A DNA stretch of 64,000 nucleotides from Pseudorasbora parva (taxonomy: Eukaryota; Chordata; Actinopteri; Cypriniformes; Gobionidae). The position numbers were made by a program, and so were the translations under genes. The stretch lies in contig NC_090185.1 of the NCBI RefSeq assembly GCF_024679245.1, positions 31,249,170-31,313,169 of the forward strand, given 5' to 3'. The notes beneath the pieces are model-generated. The model was not told the origin of the DNA, searched no databases, and was given only the letters and a program-made list of their open reading frames with translations. Positions 44,372-55,515 of the stretch are shown here, one piece after another. Each line of letters starts with the position of its first letter. Position 1 is the stretch's first letter.

Positions 44372-44583
44372 ATATACATGCAGTGAATATAATGTAGGAG
44401 TTGCCTGGACCACATTTGTGCGCCTATTAATGTTTAAAGCTACACTGTGTAACTTTTTTAGCTTATTCTTAGCTAAAATCCCTTAGTTCTTTCAAAAAGA
44501 TATGTGCTCATTAATGTATATTTACTTCTTTCAAGTAATAATGTATTCTCGTAAGTTTATAATATGCCATTGAAAATACATAC

Positions 44584-45075
44584 GTGTTAGGGGTTCGGAT
44601 GGCTGTCGCCATGTTGCTCCTCCATCTTGAAAGTACATTTGCCAAAGAGGGACATACCTGTAAATTCAAGCTTCGCTTTTTGCGTTTTTACACTCGATGG
44701 CACCGTGTCGAATGTGAAGAGGGGGATTGCTTGAGGCTGCTATATGATGACGGAGGATCACTCTTAAGCCCCTTTCACACTGCACGTCGGACCCGCAATA
44801 TTCCCGGAACATTGCCAGGTCGCCTTCTGTGTGAAAGCAACCACGTCCCGGAATTGATTACCCAATTTGACCCGGGTCGGGGACCTAGTAGCATTGCGGG
44901 ATATGTATCAGAGTCGCCAAGGAAGCGGAAAAGAGAATTAAGACGGCAACGCGACAGGCAAATCAACAAGACAAAAGTAAATATTGGAGTGGCCTTTCCA
45001 AGATTGAAAGAGCTCATGAGGAACAAAGATTTTAAAAAGAACGCAGACGTTGCCTGCTTTCTTCTCGACAGGTAA
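44584..45075 (+). pseudogene. Transposon-borne ORF, 163 codons
   Basis: The reading frame runs LLLHLESTFAKEGHTCKFKL, then [19 protein letters not shown], an inserted stretch (about 44768-44898), and a basic block [41 protein letters not shown]. The final Arg codon spans a CAG/GTAATA splice-donor-like site at 45071/45072, so the stop codon lies in what would be intron. No domain was recognised with confidence. Confidence 0.5.
44768..44898. mobile_element. Short insertion in the transposon ORF
   Basis: Compared with copy 1 (15834-16424, minus strand), copy 2 has about 130 extra bases beginning GCCCCTTTCACACTGC and ending AGTAGCATTGCGGG, replacing the junction CTCTTATTCTCGAG/GATATG. It looks like a small MITE fragment and keeps the frame open. 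Confidence 0.5.
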
Positions 45076-46179
45076 TATTAATTCAGCCTATTTGTGTATA
45101 TTGAAAGTTTTATTGTTGCTTGGCTAATTATATCATGGTGTGCTGTGCATAACACTAGAACGACGTCTAGGATAGTTTTCCTCGCGTCAATGATGAAAAA
45201 GTATTGTTTACCTTATAACATAAATCCGTGTTCTATGACGGATAACATGAGATTAATATTTTTAATTGCATTATAATTTGTTTGCCTTATGCTAGTGATG
45301 TCGTACAATATACAGAATAATGATAGCACTGATAAAAGAACCTGATAGCTGATGTTAGCAATGGACTGGTTAAAAATAACGAAAACGTAAAACTATTATT
45401 CATTTTACATAGATTAATTTGATCATAGATCATTTGGTAAATTAAATAACTGCAAATTATAATAGTTTTCAAAAGTTACCTCATCACTTGAGTTGAAGCA
45501 ACACTCACCGAAGAGGTCGAACTGGAAGCCATGACTAAATCAGCCACCGTAGGAGTTGAATTGAAATTGAGAGGAGCAGAAACTATTATTCACTGGATGG
45601 TCATATATCTTTTCACCACTAGATGGGGGAAAATATCACACAGTGTAGCTTTAATATATTGTTTTAATGAAAATGAAAAGAGGCAGAGTGGTGTTTTATG
45701 ACATATTTCTCCTGGAGCACATTGAACGCGCATCTATTTCTCTTCAAACACTCAATTTTTACGGGCGTCAAATTCGCTGTGGACGCGCGAATGGATTTAA
45801 AATGTTCAAGCGTCCAACTAGACGCGGTAGACATGATTTTGACGCTCAATTTGCGTTTGGTGTGAACGCAGTTTATGGGTGAAATTTTTACCCAGAACTT
45901 CAACTAGACCCTGGTCATTGTGGTCGAAACGCACAGAGTAACCTACCACCCCAAAGTTTCCAGTTCCTGGGGAAAGTTCCTGCGGTGGAAACGCAGCTTA
46001 AGTTGCTGGCTGTCTTTTGTAATGGTGTCTGGTTTCTTGCAGGTTAATGTTGGTCACTAGCTGGACCAAGCTGGTCTTTGGTTGGTCAACCAGTTACCCT
46101 GTTCTGTAAACATGACTACCTGATATGAAGAACTGGTAGTTGGTTTCTTGCTGGTCCAAGTTGGTGGAGATGGTAGACC

Positions 46180-46291
46180 GGGGTTCCTCAAACTCGGTCC
46201 CGGAGGACCACTGTCCTGCATCAGGGTCGCAGGATCAGGGATGAAGCTAAACTCAGGACAGCGGCCTTCCAGGACCAAGTTTGAGAAACCC
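46180..46291. mobile_element. 112-bp MITE with AGACC duplication
   Basis: The ends GGGGTTCCTCAAACTCGGTC and GGACCAAGTTTGAGAAACCC are inverted repeats flanked by AGACC at 46175-46179 and 46292-46296. It sits within a degenerate CTGGTTGACCAGC-type repeat (about 46040-46430). Confidence 0.65.
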
Positions 46292-46455
46292 AGACCATCT
46301 TGGACCATCTTGGACCAGCTCATTCCAGGGGATCAAGTTGGGGTTTGAAATGTGCCTGGTTGACCAACTAAAGGCCAGCTAATGACCTGCAAGAAACCAG
46401 CAACCATGTTGGTTCAGCGAGCAGCCTTGTTAGAAGTAAACTACAGTTATTTACT

Positions 46456-46630
46456 AGCCTGACAAGCCAGACCCACATCAAGATGTTTGGTCTGGAAACT
46501 CACCATAGACAGGGCTCAATCCGAGGGCCGGATAAACGGTTGTCTTTCAAACTCACTCTGCACGCGATAGGATAGCGCTACAACCAACCGGAGCAACTAA
46601 GGTGAAGCAGAGCTTGGTGATAGATTATTT
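46456..46630. repeat. Partial copy of the TAGCCTGACAAGCC element
   Basis: The sequence from TAGCCTGACAAGCCAGACCC through GCACGCGATAGGATAGCGC matches the left part of the complete element at 55002-55506. The right end is missing. Confidence 0.65.
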
Positions 46631-49600
46631 ACCCTAGTCTTGCTCATATTTTCCTTTACCTTTTGTAGTTTTGTTCCGTTTTCAAAGATAAACACTGGTC
46701 AAAAATCTTGCACAAAATGTCGTCCACATTGAAATCCGACCGATGAATTGACAAGCGCTTGACATGACGTGTCTAAACTAGACAACTCTTATTAAAAACA
46801 AATCTGTCTGCAACTGCTTGGCTTTGCTTTTATAATGGTCAAGTTTTAGATGTGTCGTGTTGTTTGTTTGCAGGATAGATGTGATGTAAGACTTCGGGAT
46901 GAGATGGCTCTTTTTGGCTGTGGATATTAGCCTTGCAACCCAAACCACACTGACCCACTTGCAGCAGGGGCCGAGAGTTGTCTCTTCCCCAAGGACCTGA
47001 ACTGTTCAAGACCGAGTATAGCAGATATGCTAGAGATAATGAAGAAAGGACAGAGACAAGTGGTCAATTCAGAGAACATTGAGTCTGCCACATTTGGTTC
47101 ATACCCAAAAATATTCTACAGCACACAAGTAATATTGTAAGTAAGTATTTTTACTCTTCACTTGCAAAATATCTCTTTTGGGCAAAATAATCAGTACTAA
47201 TTTGGAAGGACAGAGTAAAGTTAGGAGTAAATGACTGAAAACAGTCCTGGTTTTATTTGGAACATTTTATGCCCTCGACAGGGTGCCTCTGATATCTGTT
47301 TGAGGAACCTTTCTGGCTAACAGTTGCAGTATTGTCTGTCTCCTTAACTAGTTTTGGGTCATTCCTCCTTCCCAAAATACACAGTTAGCTTTCCAAAATG
47401 AAATGCCACACTCTCTCCCTCTCCTTCTTGCAGATGTCTGTCTTTACCCAGCCCACATTCACCCCACCCTGAAGGCCATCTGCACCCATTGTCTGGGGCA
47501 GGGGATGAGGCTCCACCACCCCCTGCATAAACACACAACCAGCTTTGAGGAAGGGGGCAGGGGTCCATAATTCCAACTGCAATGAAGGAAAATGACTTAC
47601 TGAGCATTAAAACATCAGCTCAATAAAGACCAATCGCTCCTCAACAGAAACTATTCTCAGCCCACAGCTGTGCTGATCCTTTCATTATGAAATATAAACT
47701 TCTATCCCTCTTTCTTTCCTACTTTATCTCTGTTTTTTTCACCCCCTCCAGCCTCTTGGGACAATGTGACAGTGGATGTGCGAGACAGAGATAGCAGCAA
47801 TGGAATTGGTCACCCAGATTATGGTTATTGTGTTTATGGAGTTTTTGAACCCTTTGTGATTTGAAATGAAGATGCTCAGCTTTCATAGCTCTGGAGACTT
47901 TTCAAAATGCAGTTCCTTGGGAGAAATGAAAAATAGACAAATGAGACAATTATTGAGACATACAGTACAAGTTCAGAGTCAGCATTGTGCATAGTATAGT
48001 TCAGATTATTTGATTTTAGAAGAATTTGATTTGAAAAAAAAAAGTTTGATCTCTGACATTTGGTATCTTAGAAGGAACATTTGGTAGAAATCTTTGAGAA
48101 TTTTTTTTAACTCTAGATGTTAAAAATGTGAGATTGCTGGGAGAAAAAAACTGAGAAGAAGGAGAGCAATATCCATTGCTGTCTATGACTAAATTAGAAA
48201 GATGCGACCCAAAAAAAGAGGTTGAGGACAGGAAAAGAACAGCTTATGCAACCCTTAAATGTGCACTATGTAGTATTTTTGCAGTAAAATATCCAAAAAC
48301 CACCAGGCCAGTGTTTGTATGATGGACCAATTTTTATTCTGCGTTTGGTTGCTGCTTGAGGTCTAATGTAAAATCTGGGTAACCCTTGAAGAAATAACTT
48401 GAATACTAACAATCTCTAATTTAAAATTGGTAATTATTAATGGTTATGGTTCTATTTGGTTTTAATAATGCACCTCTAAACCTTGAAAGACCTTGTCTTT
48501 TCCAAAAGAAACGTATAGCCAGATAATCCAAAGTTTACATGGTGCCGTCTTAAATTTGCATTAACCTTCAAACTCAGACTTACAAAAGCATGTAAATCTT
48601 TAAGCTTCTGAGTTCATGTCCTCTTACTGAAGAGATCTTCACAATACTCGTGAAATCTCTATTCTACTGTTAAGTGAGTGAATAGATGCGCATGACGTCC
48701 AGATGTTCCTCAGTAAGAGGTGCCCCAGCGTCTTTCTTAAATCTGGCCCAGACGACAGACCTCTGTATGGGTCTGCACGGGCCTTTCAGATCCCAGCAAA
48801 CCACCAGGCATTGTCTGGCCTAAACAGCTATCCCTAACGCCATGAATGCGAAGAATAAGGGTGAGCTGGTCTGAATGGAAGACCTACTTTACAGACGGAT
48901 GGCCTCTTTTGCTCTCTATCTCTCTTCTGGCCCTTATTGTCTGTCAAAGCCACGGTGAAGCAAGCGGAAGCCCTGGAGAGGAGATTGATTTTGGGATTAA
49001 TCTCCAGCGCTGGCGGCATTAACCAGACGGGGTAAAGGAATATGCGCGTGTGCGTCTCTTCAAAGCCATGTCCATGTAAATGACAGTGCAAGTATTTGAC
49101 TGCCGCGTAAGCAGAGTGAAGCATGCGGCTTTGTCCAAGTCCATGTCAAACCACCAATAAAGACTCCTTATGGCGTAATGTAAAAAGTGAAGGTTTTGGG
49201 TGTAGGTGACAAGGGGTTGAGGGACAAAAATGTCCTTGTGAGAATGGGGCATTAAATTAGGGTGTTTAAAATGTCAGTGAGATGAGCTGTAGGCGGGGAC
49301 AGGGCACCGAATGATGAGGTTGTTGTTGCTCTGGGGCAATGCTGGCCTCTGATCCATGCGAATGAGAATAATGGCCATTTCATTCAGAATGGGGGTCTCT
49401 CTAAGAATCACAATCAACAGCCATCATACTAAAGGAGACGGGCTTTGCTTTATCTGTCAGAGTAAATTTAAGATCTGGGAGCATTAGTGTTTGGCTTTCA
49501 ATAGTCAGGCTTTGACCTCCATCGTTTGTATGATGTAACCCTTTGGGCGGTACTTGTGTCTTTATGAATCTCTTTCTTATATCCTCAAATTTGGAGTTTT

Positions 49601-52519
49601 TGATAAGCTTTCATGTTAATTTTCTTGTTACAGAATTCTCAAATCCCAACTCGAAATCTAAACTTGTATGATCAATCGCTTGGGAATGTATAAAAATGCA
49701 CACATGCACACACTGTCAAAAAAAAAAAGAGTACAAAATTTTCTTTTTTAACCCCTTGCATTTTTTTGAGAATTAGGAATATCTGAATTTAAAAGAATGC
49801 CCTACCCACATACATTGGAGTAAATTGATAAAAATGGTCTCATTTTACTGAAAAAAACTTTAAATTTGAACACAGTGGTGGAATATTGCATATATTATAT
49901 TGTATCTATTCACAATTTTATGATACACCTATATAAAAAAAATATATTTTGATTTATTTTTAGTTCATTTGTTATTTAAAAATCTCTCTCTATATATATA
50001 TTTTAATCATTTTGGGATCCAAGCTTTTTTGAAGTTTCTGTTGATTCTATAAATTGGCGCAAAACAGTTATCTGTCCAAAGTGTCTAACAACTCCTACTC
50101 ATCTACATTGACATAAATTGGCCACTAGGAAATCGAAAAGAAGGCTCCGCCCCTTCAACTTTGTAAAGGGAGATCTCGGGCTCTGATTGGTCTAGAAGCA
50201 TGATGACATGTCTATAAAGAGCTGAGATTCTCAGCTTTTTTGTCATATGATGCAATATGTGATGACGTCATCAAAAATCGTGGCTAACATCGACAATCAA
50301 AACTAAGGATAATAAGAGTATTTGTCTGCATCACATGTTTTGATCTGGACATCGGTGACATATTACAGTGTCGTTTGGCCATGCTTGCTCACAGACATGT
50401 CGAAATAGTGTCATTTTGAAGCAAACAACCTAAGATACAAGCTGATATAGCGTTTGAGGCTAGTAGCTTTACAACGAGTTTGTGATCCAAACAGGAATAT
50501 GACTCGTGTGTTTGCTTGTTTAAAGGAGTCATTTCCATCTTTGTGATTCTTTTGATAATAAAGTTACTGTACATTATTATATCGGTGAAATAAACTGCTT
50601 AGCGATATTCCTTCATTTGATATATGACTCATCTATTTTAGGTGTGTTTGTGTGATAAAAACATGAAATTTTATATTATTTGTATGATTTTCTCAAGGGG
50701 TGGTCGTTGCGGGAGGGTCGAATTCAGACCGTATTATTTTCTTCTATGTAATATAAATGCAGAAGTTATTGGGTTATTAAGAAAGCTGAGGTTCTAATCT
50801 TTCAAATGATACCATATATGTCTAGTTTTGTGGTGCACAAGTTATAGATTTTTAAAAAAAATTATGATGATGCAATTTTGGACCCACGGGTGCAGAGCTG
50901 TTAAGATACAAGTGGCCATCACCAGGGCATTTTTGTACCTCTAAGTCAGAGGTAGGCAAGTTGGGTCCTAGAGATTTGATGTCCTCCAGAGTTTAGCTCC
51001 AACCCTTCTAAGCCACCACAGTATAAAACTCGTGGCTTCCAGCATGCATTGCAGCATTTAGTATGTCACCATTGTTGAGATTCATAAGCTGATTCTTGAT
51101 ATCTTTATGCGTCTAAATGTTAAAAATCATATTATTCAGTGATGAGTTTAGTCAAACATTATTCTTCATGATACATTTTGTTTATGGCTTCTTTTGTTTT
51201 GAGCAATTATATGTTTTGTTTACACTGTAACACAAACTCAAATAAAATTCGAAGTCAAACTGCCCACCTAAACAAAACACTGATCTCCATAATGGTGACC
51301 AAACATTTTCAATAACCATCAAAATGTAAACTTGTTCATTCTCAATAAGAGCTTCTACAGATGGGTTTGAACCAAACTCTGCAGGACAGCGGCTCACTAG
51401 GACTGAACTGAGGACAACAATAGTATAATTGTACCCTAAAGACCAATTGTGTACCTTTAAAGTTACAGTTATACGTTTTGTTCCCCAAGGAACAAAATTG
51501 TACCTCTACTGTACCTTTTTTGTTCTGAGAGTGCACTGCATACTAATTAATCCGCATGATATGACAAATCATTCATGTTCGTGGCCCAAATGGTGTGGGA
51601 CGAATCATGTGCCAAAGTGTAATACTGAAAAAATCCTAAGAAGGAACAATAGTAATGCTGCTTGCCTCAGCAAACATCACGAGCACTATAAAAACAGTGC
51701 CCTAGATTCTGACAGCAGTGCACATGAGTATGCATTTCCCTGTGGTCGACTTCTGCAAAAAACTACCAGTTGTTCAACGCACGTAAGCGAAATGATTCAC
51801 CACTCACATGATAGAGCTGAGTCAGACCTGAAGATTACATTCAAACAGCCAAACCAATAAAACCAGCTAACATTGCGACACATGGCGTGACATCAGACTG
51901 CGAGGGCACTGAAATGCAGCAATCAACACAGAACTGAAAGCCAGTCAGCAAGCTAATGGAAACAAACAACCACTCCGTGGTACTGAGAGAGAGAGCGACA
52001 GCTGCGAGCTGACAGGAACTGCATTATCTACTACTTCCATTTAATATTAGCTCTGGTCCAATACATACGTTTACATGACAATGATATGCTTAAAACGGAT
52101 GTGGTTTTCCTTTTAGTTTTCCGATTATTAGTAGCATAAACACATGGCACACAAGTATGTATTTTTTAGGCTAGCATCACGTAAGACAATATGCTTAAAA
52201 GGGATACGTTTTTCCTTTTAGTTTTCCGACTACAGATGACAACGTTGTCGAAACGATCCCCATTCACACAAATCTTTGAAAACGACTAAAATATGCTGCT
52301 GCTAGGCCATTAGATGGCGATGAAACACTATAGACTGAGCATGTGATTCGCATGTGCATGACGTCATCGTTTGACTTTGACTTTGAAACCCCTTTTCAAA
52401 CGTTTGCATTTCAGGCACCCAAAACAACATTTTCGTGTAAATGAACGCCCAAAACGCATAACATTTTTTACGTTTTTAGTTGAAAACGGTGTCGTGCAAA
52501 GAGCCCTTTAGAGAGCAGC
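46631..52519. other. Intergenic, no gene recognised
   Basis: A truncated copy of the 54530-54963 TTAA family lies at about 48254-48317. About 48830-49500 is repeat-poor and contains the palindromic GGGATTAATCTCC. AT-rich DNA fills 49690-50030. Near 51430-51530 is a TGTACCTTTAAAG-type common cyprinid repeat. No ORF shows family resemblance. Confidence 0.45.
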
Positions 52520-52895
52520 CTAAAGCTAGTTTTAGCTTGTCTACAGCTTGACCAGGCTGGAAGATTAGCTAACCAACCTGGCCAGCTTAAACCAGCCAAA
52601 ACCAGCCAACCAGCCTAGGCTGGATTTAGCTGTTTTGTTTTTCAGTAGCATTTCCAAACCTGCATCTTCTGAACACAAAAGAAGATATTTTGAAGAATAT
52701 GGGTTAGCAAACAGTTGATGGGACCGATTGATTTCCATAGTTTTGAACAACAACAACAAAAATACTAAGCAAGTCAATGGGTCCCATCAACTGGCTCTTT
52801 TCAGAACATCCTCTTTTGTGTTCAGCAGAAAAAAGAAACTCATACAGGTTTGGAACAACATGAGGGTGAGTAGTGAACAATCCCTTTAACAACAT
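52520..52895. repeat. CCAGCC repeat followed by a palindromic MITE copy
   Basis: At 52550-52640 is a GGCTGG/CCAGCC-rich cyprinid repeat. From about 52665 to 52893 is an imperfect palindrome: TGAACACAAAAGAAGATATT on the left against CATCCTCTTTTGTGTTCAGC on the right, then AACATGAGGGTGAGTAG and CCCTTTAA. It is the same family as the insert at 23880-24127. Confidence 0.6.
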
Positions 52896-52939
52896 ATTTG
52901 TAGGCATAAATACATATTTTATGTATTTTTATTCTTATT

Positions 52940-53495
52940 AAAGTGTCACAAAGTTTGTAGTTAGCATGTTGCCAAGCTAACAACACATTATATACTTGTA
53001 AAGACTGCGCTTTAATAAATGTGACTCAATCGTTTCCAGTAGTTTGTTGTTAGCATGTTACTAAGCTAACAATGTGATACTCTTAATAGGCATAAATGCG
53101 AACACAACTAATGTATATTTAGGCTTATTAAAGTATCATACAAGAAGATGCAATTAGCATGTTGCTAAGCTAACAACATGATATTTTTAGTAGCATAAAA
53201 ACATGGTACACAAGTATGTATTTTTTAGGCGTATTAAAGCATCACGTAAGAGTAGTTAGCATGTTGCTAAGATAACAATACTTTAATTATTAAAGTATAA
53301 CCTATAAGTATAAGTATAAATTAGATTTATTTATAAAGTATAAGTATAAAGTATAACGTAAGACATTGTAGTTAGCATGTTGCTAAGATGACAACAAAAC
53401 ACTTTGATAAGCGTAAATAGCACACATTTTTATGCTTATTAAAGTAGGCCTATCCCATTTTCAAGTTAGCAACATGCTAACATCAAACTCTATCG
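52940..53495. repeat. Degenerate tandem array, unit about 120 bp
   Basis: About five units share the core GTTAGCATGTTGCTAAGCTA (near 52959, 53051, 53153, 53250, 53372) followed by ACA.TGATA.TTT.ATAGGCATAAA and a TATTTTTAGGCTTATTAAAG segment. The last unit ends in an inverted core (AAGTTAGCAACATGCTAAC, about 53463). A stray unit lies at 56325-56455. Confidence 0.75.
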
Positions 53496-53499
53496 GGAT

Positions 53500-54529
53500 T
53501 TTTTTTGGAACAGACTTCAAGTGTAGCTAAATTGTGGTCTTGTTGGACAGCTCATTAGGTTTTTGGAACAAAACACACAAGGATGTCACAATTCCTAGCT
53601 TCAATCACTGATTAAAAAGTCCCCACCTAAATGTGTTTGTCCTACTGTTAAAGGAGGTGATAGATACATAACGTTCACAACTTCCACAACATCCTGGCCT
53701 CAGGCGGTCATTAGTTGTTCGACCTGACCCTCTCTCTTTAATCATCTCCTTTCCTTCCTTGTAATTTTCAGACGAGGCCTCATGCGAACAGCTCCAGCGC
53801 TACGGCAGCGTCTCGCCCCCTCAAAGAGCCGAAGGCAGAAACTAGTTTACTCACAGTAAGAGAGCAGATGACACGAGAGACAGATGTCTCGTCGGAGACA
53901 GGTGTCTGTGGCTGAGTGTCACGAAAATAATAACCGGTTATCTGGTTGTGTCGGCAAACCGCAACAGAGTGAGACAGAGTGGAGGAGAGTCCGTACCCCT
54001 CTTTAACACCAACCCCCTCTCTTTATCTTTCTCTCCCTCGTCCATTGTCACCAGCTGTCTCTCCTTGGAAACACAGAAAAACAATGATACACAAAAGCCA
54101 AAGGGCAGATACGTGCTGCAGAGAGTGCGTATAGTCATGCCAGGAGGGTTTGGCTGTGCGTGTGGATGCGTTTGCGTGTGTGAGAGTGTGTGAGAGACAT
54201 GTAAGCTGATGGCTGAGGTCCAAACAGGGGTGCTGCTGTTATGATAGTCCAGCCGTGATAACAACCAGGAAGTCCTTTTCCATGTCTCGGAGGTATCTGT
54301 CCAAACAAAAGACCCCCTGAGTGATAGCTGATGCCCAAACAAACATGCTACAGCACCTGAGGGTCCAAACATTTTAGTCAGGTCACTCCTATTATGCAAC
54401 ACATTTTGGTCATTCCTATTATGCACATGTGTGTTAATATACTGGATGGAAGATGGAAATAATTGTAATTAGTTTTCTTTAATAAAAATGTCCCATAGAT
54501 GTGATTTAAAAAAATGTCACCAGTTTAGT
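53500..54529. other. Intergenic, no gene recognised
   Basis: The minus-strand ORF at 53938-54426 (162 codons) overlaps several other open frames on both strands and has no recognisable family or splice context. It is not called as a gene. Confidence 0.45.
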
Positions 54530-54963
54530 TTAAAGCTGCACTATGTAGGATTTTTGCAGTAAAATATCCAAAAACCACTAGGCCAGTGTTATATATTTTG
54601 TTCAGTTGAGTTCTTACAATACCCCAAATGTTTCCAACTATTTGTAAATTGTGAGAAAATTTCTATTTTAACCAAGGACCGGGACATTTCAGCATAGCGT
54701 CTGAGGAAGTCGCCTGTAGCTGCTTTACCTTATAATCATGACCGGAAAAAGCGGAAGTGCGCGCGCTCGGCGACTGTGTCCCGTCCCGTCACAATAAAAG
54801 TCCCGGTACTCGCGAGCTGTGTGTTTGTATAACGATCGCTCCAGCGGTCGTGCTCAGACCACATGTCCCAAGATGCTGCGCTCACACTTGGCATCATCAA
54901 ACTACGCCTTTGTTTAGAATAGGCGCCCTCCAGTGGACGGAAAGTTAAATAGTGCACCTTTAA
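54530..54963. mobile_element. TTAA-target element, 434 bp
   Basis: The left end TTAAAGCTGCACTATGTAGG and right end AAATAGTGCACCTTTAA are inverted repeats between TTAA targets, with the internal landmark GCAGTAAAATATCCAAAAAC typical of an abundant cyprinid family. It is non-coding. A truncated relative is at 48254. Confidence 0.8.
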
Positions 54964-55001
54964 GTGGATATTGGCAATTTTTATCCACAGGTGCACCACT
55001 A

Positions 55002-55506
55002 TAGCCTGACAAGCCAGACCCACATCAAGATGTTTGGTCTGGAAACTCACCATAGACAGCTCAGTCTACACTCCCTCTGCACGCGATAGGATAGCGGTAC
55101 ACCAACCAGAGCAACGACGGTGAAGGGGAGCTCGCTGACTAATTAAACATTCGTCGTATCCGGTCGGCTAAACTCCGAACACATCTTCCCTTTTTAAGAA
55201 TGACTTCAGTGCCGTTCTTTGTTCTTTTCTCAGAGAAAAGCTTAACTCCAAGTCTTCCGGAGGCGCGGTCAAAGCTGATTCGAAAGACCACCGTTCGCCA
55301 GTTTCTGTGTTACTAGAAGCACGCAAACGCAACTCGGCCGTCGTCATTATGGCCCCGCCCACCGACTCTATAGCCTACCTACACGATGTGATTGGGCCGT
55401 CCAGATTCTGAGGAATACAGCTCAGATAGGAATTGAGAGTTGCTAGACCACACTTGCGGGCAAATTAAATTTGCTGCCGCTAGGGTGCGTCTAGATTTCT
55501 AGGCTA
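55002..55506. mobile_element. TAGCCT...AGGCTA element, complete, 8-9 bp duplication
   Basis: The element starts TAGCCTGACAAGCCAGACCC and ends GTCTAGATTTCTAGGCTA. GCACCACTA is found on both flanks (54993-55001 and 55507-55515), so the duplication is 8 or 9 bp (hAT-like or MULE-like). Partial copies are at 46456-46630 (left end) and about 60168-60234 (right end). Confidence 0.75.
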
Positions 55507-55515
55507 GCACCACTA

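Larger units (their letters stand above)
44434..45654 (+). mobile_element. TTAA-target element with exon-like ORF, copy 2
   Basis: TTAAAGCTACACTGTGTAAC and ATCACACAGTGTAGCTTTAA are terminal inverted repeats between TTAA targets, as in copies 1 and 3 but in opposite orientation to copy 1. It is the longest copy (1221 bp), with extra non-coding DNA after the ORF. It is a third-level insertion within 41904-45868. Confidence 0.85.
41904..45868. mobile_element. Second-level element with CGTTCACACCAAAC ends
   Basis: CGTTCACACCAAACACGAAT and ATTTGCGTTTGGTGTGAACG are terminal inverted repeats, continuing inward as TTGAGCGTC / GACGCTCAA. Without later insertions (42596-44371 and 44434-45654) it is about 1 kb and non-coding. 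It lies inside the element at 41524-46001. Confidence 0.7.
41524..46001. mobile_element. Outer TTAA element of a four-level nest
   Basis: The left end TTAAAGCCGTGTTTTCATCG and right end TGCGGTGGAAACGCAGCTTAA are inverted repeats with TTAA at each end. Its own sequence is 41524-41903 plus 45869-46001; everything between belongs to later insertions. Confidence 0.6.

Noticed and set aside
51429..51860. + strand ORF of 143 codons
   Set aside because: It starts inside a common cyprinid repeat and has no recognisable domain or splice support.
53770..53855. Possible exon after TTTTCAG at 53771
   Set aside because: The acceptor-like site is followed by a sequence with no known protein match and no convincing donor; not the expected mxi1.
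53938..54426. Minus-strand ORF of 162 codons
   Set aside because: Several long frames overlap on both strands in this GC-richer stretch; no family resemblance, splice sites or conserved start context.
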